Below, piece by piece: positions 7,204-15,465 of a stretch of 38,084 bases of DNA. Location of the stretch: contig JACOXP010000009.1 of assembly GCA_016182295.1 (NCBI GenBank), forward strand, positions 1 to 38,084, given 5' to 3'. The position numbers and the translations under genes were made by a program. Positions within the stretch are counted from its first letter, which is position 1, and every line of letters starts with the position of its first letter. The notes beneath the pieces were generated by a model. That model was not told where the DNA came from. It did not search any database and worked only from the letters and a program-made list of their open reading frames with translations. Origin of the DNA: Candidatus Harrisonbacteria bacterium (GTDB taxonomy: Bacteria; Patescibacteriota; Minisyncoccia; UBA6257; WO2-44-18).

Positions 7204-8076
7204 ATGGAGAATACTCCAATTCAAGGACCGGTATTTTTGATAGAAGTGGACAAAATCTCCCCCAACCCGCAGCAGCCGCGGCGGGATTTTAATAAAGAAG
7301 AATTAAGTGAATTGGCGGCATCTATAAGAGAATTTGGCCTGCTCCAACCGATAGTCGTAACCAAACTCGAAAAAGAGAGCGAGACCGGGACGGAAATCGC
7401 TTATCAATTGGTGGCCGGGGAACGCCGTTGGAGAGCGGCTCAAATGCTGGGCCTAGAGAGAATTCCAGCCATTATCCGAAACGTCGATCTGGAACGAGAG
7501 AGATTGGAGTTAGCCGTTTTGGAAAATGTCCAACGGGCAAACCTTAATCCGATTGAATCCGCTCGCGCTTACGCCCGCTTGCAAGATGAATTTAAACTAA
7601 CTCAACGGGAGATTGCCGCCAGAATCGGAAAGAGCCGCGAAGTAATCGCCAATACAATGCGCCTGCTTGGGTTGCCCACCGAAGTTCAGGAAGCAATAAG
7701 CAGGGGTGAAATCAGTGAAAGCCAGGGACGGTTATTGTTGACGGTTGACGACCAAATTCAGCAAAAAATGCTTTTCAGCGATCTTTTAAGAAGCAATTTG
7801 AGCGTTCGCGAGTTGCGCAACCGCATTCAAGCCCTAAAAATTTCCAAAACAACGCAAGACATTGCCCCGCCGACAGCATCCGTCGTCGACGCGGAAACCT
7901 CGGCCCTGCAAAAAGAACTGGAATCGGCGCTCGGCGCCAAAGTCCGAGTGGAGAAATCCGGAGAAACCGGAAAATTGATAATTAGTTTTTATTCTCCGGA
8001 AGAACTTCGGGGAATAGTCGAAAGATTGGCTAGACGAGACGATAATTTGCCTCCTTCACCTCCTTTAGCTTTTTGA
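7204..8076 (+). CDS. parB: ParB/Spo0J chromosome partitioning protein
   Basis: NPQQPRRDFNKEELSELAASIREFGLLQPIVV, VAGERRWRAAQMLG, LENVQRANLNPIESA, HTH TQREIAARIGKSREVIANTMRLL. Confidence 0.93.
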   Translation: MENTPIQGPVFLIEVDKISPNPQQPRRDFNKEELSELAASIREFGLLQPIVVTKLEKESETGTEIAYQLVAGERRWRAAQMLGLERIPAIIRNVDLERERLELAVLENVQRANLNPIESARAYARLQDEFKLTQREIAARIGKSREVIANTMRLLGLPTEVQEAISRGEISESQGRLLLTVDDQIQQKMLFSDLLRSNLSVRELRNRIQALKISKTTQDIAPPTASVVDAETSALQKELESALGAKVRVEKSGETGKLIISFYSPEELRGIVERLARRDDNLPPSPPLAF

Positions 8077-9703
8077 GTTTTTCCAAAAGTTTTTCCGTTT
8101 TCTCTTTAGGCGTCAAATTACAAGTGATTTTAATTATCGGCAAATTATTATTGACCGCCTGGATATTAAAATGAGAACGACGGATCATTTCGGAAATTTC
8201 ATTCAGCAATCCTGAACGATCTTGAACGACAAGTTTAATTTCAGTGGACTGCGGTTCTTTCTTGGCAAAGGTGGTCATCACGCGACGAAGCGCCGATTTA
8301 ATGTGATTTTTCGCGCTACCGGTACGGACGAAGTTCAGCCAGGATTCCGACGGATGTTTCGTTTTTTGAGTGATAATTTCTACGACATCTCCCGATTTCA
8401 ACGAATGACTGAGCGCGACGATTTTGCCGTTAACTTTAGCTCCCGAGCATTGATTGCCTATTTCGGTGTGAATTTGATAAGCGAAATCAACCGGTGTCGC
8501 GCCATCGGGCAAATCAATCACCTCCCCTTTCGGCGTAAGGGTTAAGATTCTGTCTTGGAAAAAATCTATCTTGAGCGAATTAAGAAAATCCTCCGGATTG
8601 GTAAAACTATTTTGCCATTGGCGAAGCTGTTGAATCCAGCCGAGTTCCTTTTTATCGGCAACGGCTGCCACCCGCTCCAAATATCCCTTGGTGTCTTTGG
8701 CTTGATGATAGGCGAAATGGGCGGCAATACCGTTTTCCGCTTCGTTGTGCATTACTTCCGTCTTGATCTGAATTTCGGTAATTTTGTTTTCCGGACCAAA
8801 AACGGTGGTGTGCAAACTGCGATAACCGTTGGCTTTCGGCAACGCGACATAATCTTTAAAGCGATGAGGCAACGGCGGCCACATTTTGTGAATAATTCCA
8901 AGCGCGGCGTAGCAATCTTCAACGCTGGGCACGATTATCCTTAACGCCACCAGATCATAAATGCTCTCGATATTCATATCGTAACGAAGCAGTTTTTTAT
9001 ACAAACTGGTGTAGCGCTTTGCCCGAGATTCGATTCTAGAAACGGTAATATCGTTTTTCTTGAATTCCGATTCAATCATCGGTTTAAGACGCTGGGCGTA
9101 TTTTTCACGCTCTTCAAATCTGACTTTAATATTTTCGATAAGCCATTTGTGCTCTTGCGGATAAAGATACGGAAAGGCAAGATCTTCCAACTCGCCGCTT
9201 AATTTCTGCATTCCCAACCGATAAGCGAGCGGCGCGTAAATTTCCATCGTTTCCAGCGCGATCCGTTTTTGTTTTTGGGAAGGCACGGCGTAAAGCGTCT
9301 TCATGTTGTGAAGACGATCGGCCAGTTTCACCAAAATCACGCGGACGTCCTGACTCAAATACAAAATAAATTTGCGAAGGTTTTCTACTTTTGCTTCGAT
9401 TCCTCGATAACGAACTTTGCTGATTTTGGTAACTCCATCGACAAGAAAGGTAACGTCTTCGCCGAATTGATTTTTTATTTCTTCCAAAGTATGGGGGGTG
9501 TCCTCGACAACATCATGAAGGAGGGCCGCGGCGATTGTCGCTTCATCCAGTCCCCACTCCGCCACTGATTCCGCGGCGGCGGCGCAATGGACGAAATAGG
9601 GATCTCCATTTTTCCTTTTCTGACCGACATGCGCCTGTTTGGAAAAATCATAGGCGCGTTGCACTAAATTGTTTTGTTTATAAATTTCTTGAAGTCTTGC
9701 CAT
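8030..9703 (-). CDS. RelA/SpoT homologue (HD hydrolase, synthetase, TGS, C-terminal ACT-like)
   Basis: AAALLHDVVEDT, RFKDYVALPKANGYRSLHTTVFGP, TGS LTPKGEVIDLPDGATPVDFAYQIH; start MARLQEIYKQ at 9703. Confidence 0.93.
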   Translation of the reverse strand: MARLQEIYKQNNLVQRAYDFSKQAHVGQKRKNGDPYFVHCAAAAESVAEWGLDEATIAAALLHDVVEDTPHTLEEIKNQFGEDVTFLVDGVTKISKVRYRGIEAKVENLRKFILYLSQDVRVILVKLADRLHNMKTLYAVPSQKQKRIALETMEIYAPLAYRLGMQKLSGELEDLAFPYLYPQEHKWLIENIKVRFEEREKYAQRLKPMIESEFKKNDITVSRIESRAKRYTSLYKKLLRYDMNIESIYDLVALRIIVPSVEDCYAALGIIHKMWPPLPHRFKDYVALPKANGYRSLHTTVFGPENKITEIQIKTEVMHNEAENGIAAHFAYHQAKDTKGYLERVAAVADKKELGWIQQLRQWQNSFTNPEDFLNSLKIDFFQDRILTLTPKGEVIDLPDGATPVDFAYQIHTEIGNQCSGAKVNGKIVALSHSLKSGDVVEIITQKTKHPSESWLNFVRTGSAKNHIKSALRRVMTTFAKKEPQSTEIKLVVQDRSGLLNEISEMIRRSHFNIQAVNNNLPIIKITCNLTPKEKTEKLLEKLKKLKEVKEANYRLV

Positions 9704-9766
9704 TTTCCTACTCTCAACGTATATTAGACGTGGGTTCTTTTCAACTTTTTTAAACGGAGGCGACCA

Positions 9767-10237
9767 ATGGGTCAGAAACGATCGGTCGGTTTGGTAGTTG
9801 TAACTGATATCCCCAATATGGGGCGCGTGGCGGTACTTAATCGTCGCGGTGATTTTAACTACGAGACTATGAAGCCTGAATCTTATCCCGGCGGCTGTCA
9901 GGTCACAGTTCATGGAAAAGCTGAAGAGAATGAAGAGATTACCGAAGCGCTGAAGCGAGAGGAATTGGAGGAATTGGGCGAGCTTGGTTACGCCTTCGAT
10001 TCCAATAAGTTTATTGAACTTTCAAGACTGGAAAGTGAGGACAAGCTTATTGTCACGTACGGAATTTATGTCCCGCCGGAATCTTTTCCCCTCGTTTTTC
10101 TCTCCGCGAATCAGGTTGAGGGTATTCAAGATCTTAGAACCTTCGATAAGAAAGAGGGCGTGACTGATCGGCGAGTTGTTGCCATGTTTCTTGATGAGAA
10201 AGAGGCCATTCGTCTAGCCTTTGAAAAACTGCGATAA
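9767..10237 (+). CDS. Nudix hydrolase-like protein
   Basis: GKAEENEEITEALKREELEELGE matches GX5EX7REUXEEXG; SD GGAGG upstream. Confidence 0.7.
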   Translation: MGQKRSVGLVVVTDIPNMGRVAVLNRRGDFNYETMKPESYPGGCQVTVHGKAEENEEITEALKREELEELGELGYAFDSNKFIELSRLESEDKLIVTYGIYVPPESFPLVFLSANQVEGIQDLRTFDKKEGVTDRRVVAMFLDEKEAIRLAFEKLR

Positions 10238-10250
10238 CGTTGATGATCTT

Positions 10251-10280
10251 ATTCCAACTCTAATGGGTTGGAATTTTTTT
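10251..10280 (+). terminator. Rho-independent terminator
   Basis: ATTCCAAC...GTTGGAAT followed by T-run. Confidence 0.8.
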
Positions 10281-10296
10281 AATTTTCGGCTATGTT

Positions 10297-10878
10297 GTGA
10301 TTATTGAAATGAACTTGACCACTAAAATTGAAAAAGCGATTAAGAAAGCGGCTGCGTTGCATACCGGACAGACACGACGATTTGATAATTTAACTCCCTA
10401 CATAACCCATCCCTTTTCCGTCGCGATTATCCTTTCAAAATACACCAACGATGAAAATATCGTCATCGCTGGCTTACTCCACGATACTTTGGAAGACACC
10501 AATTATAAACCGGAGGAAATGGCCGCGGATTTTGGCGCGGAGGTAAAAGATATCGTGCTTGGAGTCTCGGAGCCGCCGACAAAAGAAAAAGATAGCCGTA
10601 ACTGGGCAGAAAGAAAGGAAGCCTACCTAGATCAGTTAAGCAAAGCTCCGGAAGGAAGTTTGATGGTTTCAGCGGCGGATAAAATTCATAACCTCTCATC
10701 GTTGATTGAAGAATATGAAACTTATGGGCCAAAACTTTTAGAGAAATTTCATTCCTCTCCGGCTCAAAGACTGGGATTTGATAAAAAAGTTCTAAAAATT
10801 ATCCGGGAAAGATTAAACAATAAGATTGCGGAGGAATTGGCAACGGTTATTCAGAGGGCTGAGAATCTTTTTCTTTAG
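10297..10878 (+). CDS. HD-domain small alarmone hydrolase-like (SpoT/MESH1-like) protein
   Basis: HTGQTRRFDNLTPYITHPFSVAIIL, AGLLHDTLEDT, SAADKIHNLSSL; no synthetase domain. Confidence 0.8.
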   Translation: MIIEMNLTTKIEKAIKKAAALHTGQTRRFDNLTPYITHPFSVAIILSKYTNDENIVIAGLLHDTLEDTNYKPEEMAADFGAEVKDIVLGVSEPPTKEKDSRNWAERKEAYLDQLSKAPEGSLMVSAADKIHNLSSLIEEYETYGPKLLEKFHSSPAQRLGFDKKVLKIIRERLNNKIAEELATVIQRAENLFL

Positions 10879-12844
10879 ACGCTTCGGGCGCTGGATTGCG
10901 CGGGTCAGTCCACGACGCGTAATCGCATTTCGGATAACGGCCGCAGCCCCAGAAAATTTTTCCTTTGGCGCGGCCACGGGTAACGCGCCGCTCGACAATT
11001 TCCCCTTCTCCGCATTTTTCGCATTTTAGACCGATTGATTTAGGCGGTTCTTTGGGAAGTTGTTTGGTGGTTTTACATTCCGGAAAACCGGAGCAAGCCA
11101 TAAATTTTCCAAAGCGGCCATATTTGATCACCATCGGTTTGCCGCATTTTTCGCACTTTTCGTCGGTTGTTTCCTCCGGCAAAAGTTCTTTTTTGGAAAC
11201 TTCTCCGTATTTTTCTTCGAGATTCTTGGAAAATGGGACATAAAAATCGCCGATAACTTTTTGCCATTTTTCTTTTCCGGCGGCGACTTCATCCAGCTCT
11301 TCTTCCATTTTGGCGGTAAATTCTACGTCAACGATGGTCGGAAAGTGTTCCGTTAAAACTTTATTAACCAATTCCCCCATTGGTGTTGGCACAAATTTTC
11401 CGCCTTCTTTAATAACATAATTTCTGCTCTGTATAACCGAAATAATAGGAGCGTAGGTGGACGGGCGGCCGATACCGTATTCTTCCAAAATTTTAATCAA
11501 GCTCGCTTCGGAAAAGCGGGGCGGCGGTTCGGTAAAGTGCTGATCCGGCCGAATTACTTCCACTTCGGGAACATCTCCTTTTTCAACCGAAGGTAATTCC
11601 TTTGTGGAAAATTTTTGCGGCCAAATTTTAAGATAGCCGTCGAAAACTATTTCCTGGCCGCTTGCTCGCAAACCATATTTTCCCGCTTCAACTTCCAAAG
11701 CTGTCGTGGATATTTTTGCCGGCGGCATTTGAGAAGCAACGAATCTCTGCCAAATCAATTTATAAAGTTTCCGTTCCGCCTCTTCTTCAACTTTGATTCC
11801 TTCGGGAGCGGTGAAAACATTGGTGGGGCGAATGGCTTCGTGCGCTTCCTGAGCCAGCTTGGATTTTCCTTTAAAAACACGCGGAGCGGAAAGAGCGTAA
11901 TCGCTTCCCAATTCTTTAGTCAGCCAATCTTGCGCGGCGGCTACCGATTCTTTGGAAAGATTGACGGAATCGGTACGCATATAAGTGATGTGTCCGTTTT
12001 CATAAAGCCGCTGGGATAAAAACATTGTCTTTTTAGCGGAAAACCCCAAGCGCTTAGCCGCTTCCTGTTGAAGCGTGCTGGTTATAAACGGGGCAAGAGG
12101 ATTTCTTTGGACAATCTTTTTCTCAATCGAAGCGATTTGGAATTTTTCTTTTTCGAGCTCTTTGGTTATTTTTTTGGCGTCGTCTTCGGTCTTGATTTCA
12201 AATTTATCCAAAGTTTTCCCGTCAATACTGACAAGATTGGCCTCAAACGACATGCCGGACTTATTCAAAACGGCGGTGATGGTCCAGTATTCTTCGGGTT
12301 TGAAATTTCGGATTTCCTGCTCGCGCTCGACAATCAGTCGCAAAGCCACCGACTGCACGCGGCCGGCTGAAAGACCGCGGACAATTTTTTTCCACAAAAA
12401 CGGCGAAAGCTTATAGCCGACCAGCCGATCTAAAATGCGGCGGGCCTGCTGAGCGTCAACTAAATGCTCGTCAATCGTCCGAGGGTTTTTAAGGGCGTTT
12501 TCGATAGCCGATTGGGTAATCTCGTGAAAAACGATCCGTTTCGCCTTATCCAATCCTAAAAGCTCTTTTAAATGCCAAGCGATCGCTTCTCCTTCGCGGT
12601 CTTCATCTGTCGCCAGAATTACTGAATCGCTTTTTTGCGCGTCCGCTTTCAATTGCTTAACAACTTTTTTTGATTTGACCGGCACTATGTATTTGGGCTC
12701 GAAATTTTTTTCTACTTCTATGCCCAAAGTGCTTTTTGGCAAATCTCGAATATGCCCGTAAGAGGATTCGATTTTATATCCCTTGCCAAGAAATTTTGAA
12801 ATTGTTTTCGCCTTAGTCGGCGATTCCACGATAACTAACTGCAT
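10847..12844 (-). CDS. topA: DNA topoisomerase I
   Basis: LVIVESPTKAKTISKFLG, ATDEDREGEAIAWHL, ITYMRTDSVNLS, C-terminal Cys4 zinc modules. Confidence 0.96.
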   Translation of the reverse strand: MQLVIVESPTKAKTISKFLGKGYKIESSYGHIRDLPKSTLGIEVEKNFEPKYIVPVKSKKVVKQLKADAQKSDSVILATDEDREGEAIAWHLKELLGLDKAKRIVFHEITQSAIENALKNPRTIDEHLVDAQQARRILDRLVGYKLSPFLWKKIVRGLSAGRVQSVALRLIVEREQEIRNFKPEEYWTITAVLNKSGMSFEANLVSIDGKTLDKFEIKTEDDAKKITKELEKEKFQIASIEKKIVQRNPLAPFITSTLQQEAAKRLGFSAKKTMFLSQRLYENGHITYMRTDSVNLSKESVAAAQDWLTKELGSDYALSAPRVFKGKSKLAQEAHEAIRPTNVFTAPEGIKVEEEAERKLYKLIWQRFVASQMPPAKISTTALEVEAGKYGLRASGQEIVFDGYLKIWPQKFSTKELPSVEKGDVPEVEVIRPDQHFTEPPPRFSEASLIKILEEYGIGRPSTYAPIISVIQSRNYVIKEGGKFVPTPMGELVNKVLTEHFPTIVDVEFTAKMEEELDEVAAGKEKWQKVIGDFYVPFSKNLEEKYGEVSKKELLPEETTDEKCEKCGKPMVIKYGRFGKFMACSGFPECKTTKQLPKEPPKSIGLKCEKCGEGEIVERRVTRGRAKGKIFWGCGRYPKCDYASWTDPRNPAPEASKEKDSQPSE

Positions 12845-12848
12845 TATA

Positions 12849-13877
12849 TTAAATAAAATATTTTCCGCCTTCTTCTTTTATTAAACCCTGAATCGCAAGA
12901 AAAGTCAGGCTGCGATTAATAACAGAAACTTCTATTTTGCTTAATTCGCAAATCTTGTCAATATCCACCGGCTCGCCGACCTCTTTGATCACGGCTAAAA
13001 TTTCATTTTGCTTGCCGTCGTTGGCAGATGAAAATTTGGACTGGCTGGCGACATTTTTAATCGGCAAATTAAGATCATCGAAAACGTTTTCTGGATCGGA
13101 AACCAAACGCGCGCCGGCGCGCAGAAGCTCATGCGAACCTCTATAATTTTCGTGGCTTATCGGGCCCGGCAACACGAACACTTCCCGATTTTGCTCCACG
13201 GCAAAGTTGGCAGTAGCCAGCGAACCGGAACCGATCGGCGCCTCGACAACCAAAGTGCCCAAAGAAAGACCGCTGATAATCCGATTTCTCTCTAAAAAAC
13301 GGTGCGGCCAGGATTCAGAACCGATCGGATACTCGCTGACCAACGCTCCGTCGTTATCTAAAATTTTTTCGGCAAGTTTCGCGTTTTGCCGAGGATAAAC
13401 CCAATCCAATCCGTTAGCTAACACCGCTATCGTCTTTCCGCCAACTTCCAGCGCTCCCTCATGGGCCGTTGTATCAACTCCAAGAGCAAGACCGCTTATG
13501 ACCGCCACCCCTTGATTGGCGAAAAATTTAGAAAAGCTTTTCGCGACTTCTCTGCCGGCTAGAGTAGCTTTCCTGGTGCCGACAACGGCAATTCTGGGAT
13601 TGTCGTCAAAAAGATTTCCTTTAAAATAAAGCGCTATCGGGCCTCCGGCTATTTCTTTTAAAAGTTTTGGGAAACGTTCTTCTTTGGCAAAAATAACTTC
13701 AACGCCGTTTTTCTCTAATTTTTCCCATTCTTTTTCAGCGTTGACCGAACTATAATCTTTGCTAAGCTCCCGCCAAGCCGCCCGCCAGGATGAAAAACGA
13801 TTGGCAATTTTCCGCATTTTCAGCGGATCACCATATTGCGCCACATTTAAAGCATTATAGGCAATGGCTTCGTCCAT
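12849..13877 (-). CDS. dprA: DNA processing protein DprA
   Basis: VVGTRKATLAGREVA, VISGLALGVDTTAHEGAL, LANGLDWVYPRQN, SEYPIGSESWPHRFLERNRIISGLS. Confidence 0.94.
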   Translation of the reverse strand: MDEAIAYNALNVAQYGDPLKMRKIANRFSSWRAAWRELSKDYSSVNAEKEWEKLEKNGVEVIFAKEERFPKLLKEIAGGPIALYFKGNLFDDNPRIAVVGTRKATLAGREVAKSFSKFFANQGVAVISGLALGVDTTAHEGALEVGGKTIAVLANGLDWVYPRQNAKLAEKILDNDGALVSEYPIGSESWPHRFLERNRIISGLSLGTLVVEAPIGSGSLATANFAVEQNREVFVLPGPISHENYRGSHELLRAGARLVSDPENVFDDLNLPIKNVASQSKFSSANDGKQNEILAVIKEVGEPVDIDKICELSKIEVSVINRSLTFLAIQGLIKEEGGKYFI

Positions 13878-13898
13878 ATATGTTACAATAGTATAGTA

Positions 13899-14423
13899 AT
13901 GACTACTTTTAAAAAGCAACTTTTGATACAATTGGTGATCGGCGTCGCCGTATTGCTGGTTGCGGTCATCGCGACTGAAATCGCCGCTTCCCAACTTGAA
14001 AAAAACTCAGAAAAAATAAGGGATCAGAAGCGGGAGCTTTCTCTGCGCACTTCGGCAACCGCCAATTTCGCCGAATTGAAAAGCAACTTTGATCTCGCTC
14101 AACCGGCGATCGCGATACTAGATCAATTCTTGCCGCCCAAAGACGATCTTATAAACTTCGGCAGAGATATGGTAAATCTTGGCAAACAGCATGGATTAAG
14201 CATCGGGTTCAATTTCGGCAACGAAACCTCAAGCAGCGCGAGCGGGGCGGGATCAATTATTTTTTCAATAAGCGGTTCGGGTAGTTTCAACGGATTTCAG
14301 CAATTTTTAAACGATATTGAAAAAAGCTCTTTGTTTATAAAAGTAACTTCTTTTGACGTAACTAGAAGCGCCCCAAATGATGAATATAATATTCTGATGA
14401 ACGGAGTGGTATTCTTTAAATAA
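13899..14423 (+). CDS. PilO-like type IV pilus assembly protein
   Basis: Single N-terminal TM followed by coiled coil and ferredoxin-like C-terminus resembling PilO; weak similarity by eye. Confidence 0.5.
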   Translation: MTTFKKQLLIQLVIGVAVLLVAVIATEIAASQLEKNSEKIRDQKRELSLRTSATANFAELKSNFDLAQPAIAILDQFLPPKDDLINFGRDMVNLGKQHGLSIGFNFGNETSSSASGAGSIIFSISGSGSFNGFQQFLNDIEKSSLFIKVTSFDVTRSAPNDEYNILMNGVVFFK

Positions 14424-14425
14424 TT

Positions 14426-14617
14426 ATGAAAAAGATCTCTGCAATTTTTTACACGATTGGCGGCACGCTCGCGGTTCTGCTGACTGTATACATCGGTATT
14501 TTAATTGGGACATTGGTAAAAGGGATGTCGGTTATCACGCAAGCCGACTTGATAAAGCCGATTGAAGTTGCTAGTTTTAATTTAGAAAAATTCGAAAGTT
14601 TGAATATTGGCGAATAG
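14426..14617 (+). CDS. Small single-TM membrane protein
   Basis: 63 aa, one N-terminal TM, directly follows the preceding gene; stop codon shares a base with tRNA-Ile. Confidence 0.5.
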   Translation: MKKISAIFYTIGGTLAVLLTVYIGILIGTLVKGMSVITQADLIKPIEVASFNLEKFESLNIGE

Positions 14618-14689
14618 CGCGTGTAGCTCAGTGGTAGAGCACAGTCCTGATAAGACTGGGGTCGAAGGTTCGATTCCTTCCACGCGCAC
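14617..14689 (+). tRNA. tRNA-Ile (anticodon GAT)
   Basis: GCGCGTGTAGCTCAGTGGTAGAGC...CAGTCCTGATAAGACTG...GGTTCGATTCCTTCCACGCGCA. Confidence 0.93.
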
Positions 14690-14694
14690 CGAGC

Positions 14695-14769
14695 GCGCCC
14701 TTAGCTCAGTGGTAGAGCGTTCCCTTGACATGGGAAAGGCCAGAAGTTCGATCCTTCTAGGGCGCACCA
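14695..14769 (+). tRNA. tRNA-Val (anticodon GAC), CCA encoded
   Basis: GCGCCCTTAGCTCAGTGGTAGAGC...TTCCCTTGACATGGGAA...AGTTCGATCCTTCTAGGGCGCACCA. Confidence 0.94.
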
Positions 14770-15465
14770 ATGCAACCAGAAATTTTATATCAAGACGCCG
14801 ACGTTGTGGTAATCAACAAACCGGCCGGACTTTTGGTGCATCCGGTAAAAATTTCGACGGAACCGACTTTAACCGCTTGGCTATTGGAAAAATTTCCGGA
14901 AATCCGCAATGTTGGTGACGATCCCGAAAATAGACCCGGAATAGTCCATCGTTTGGATAAAGCAACCTCCGGAGTAATGGTAATCCCCCGCACTCAAAAA
15001 GCGTTCGAGTTTATAAAAAATCAATTTCAAAAAAGGACGGTTAAAAAAACCTATATCGCTTTGGTTTGGGGCAAAGTCGCGCAAACATCAGGATTAATAG
15101 ACAAACCGCTGGCGATTAAAACCGGCTCCACTAAAAGGACTACTCGTATAATAGGCGGAAAAATGGTCAAAGAAGCGAAAACCGCTTATCGGGTCAAAAA
15201 ACTCATCGGCAATTTCACTTTATTAGAAGTAGAGCCGCTGACCGGCCGAACCCATCAAATTCGCGCCCATCTTGCTTCCATTGGCCATCCGGTAGTCGGC
15301 GATAAGATTTACGGAAAGAAATTGCCGCCGGAAGGATTGTCGAGAATGTTTCTGCACGCGGAATCGCTGGAATTCACCCTGCCGAGCGGCGGGAGATTTA
15401 AAGCGACGGCTGATCTGCCAACAGAGTTAAATTCAGCGTTAAGCGCGCTGGCAAAGTTTCTGTAG
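14770..15465 (+). CDS. RluA/RluD-family pseudouridine synthase (no S4 domain)
   Basis: VVVINKPAGLLVHP, IVHRLDKATSGVMVI, LTGRTHQIRAHLASIGHPVVGDKIYG. Confidence 0.93.
   Translation: MQPEILYQDADVVVINKPAGLLVHPVKISTEPTLTAWLLEKFPEIRNVGDDPENRPGIVHRLDKATSGVMVIPRTQKAFEFIKNQFQKRTVKKTYIALVWGKVAQTSGLIDKPLAIKTGSTKRTTRIIGGKMVKEAKTAYRVKKLIGNFTLLEVEPLTGRTHQIRAHLASIGHPVVGDKIYGKKLPPEGLSRMFLHAESLEFTLPSGGRFKATADLPTELNSALSALAKFL

Noticed and set aside
9704-9913. N-terminal extension of the RSH ORF
   Set aside because: Overlaps the start, SD and promoter region of the divergent Nudix gene; the RSH family begins near MARLQEIYKQ
13878-13994. N-terminal extension of DprA
   Set aside because: Antisense to the start of the PilO-like gene; family-consistent start is MDEAIAYNAL at 13877
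14582-14770. ORF MVRPRRIELLAFPMSRERSTTELRARS... and plus-strand MANSACSSVVEHSPDKT...
   Set aside because: Classic spurious translations of the tRNA-Ile/tRNA-Val genes
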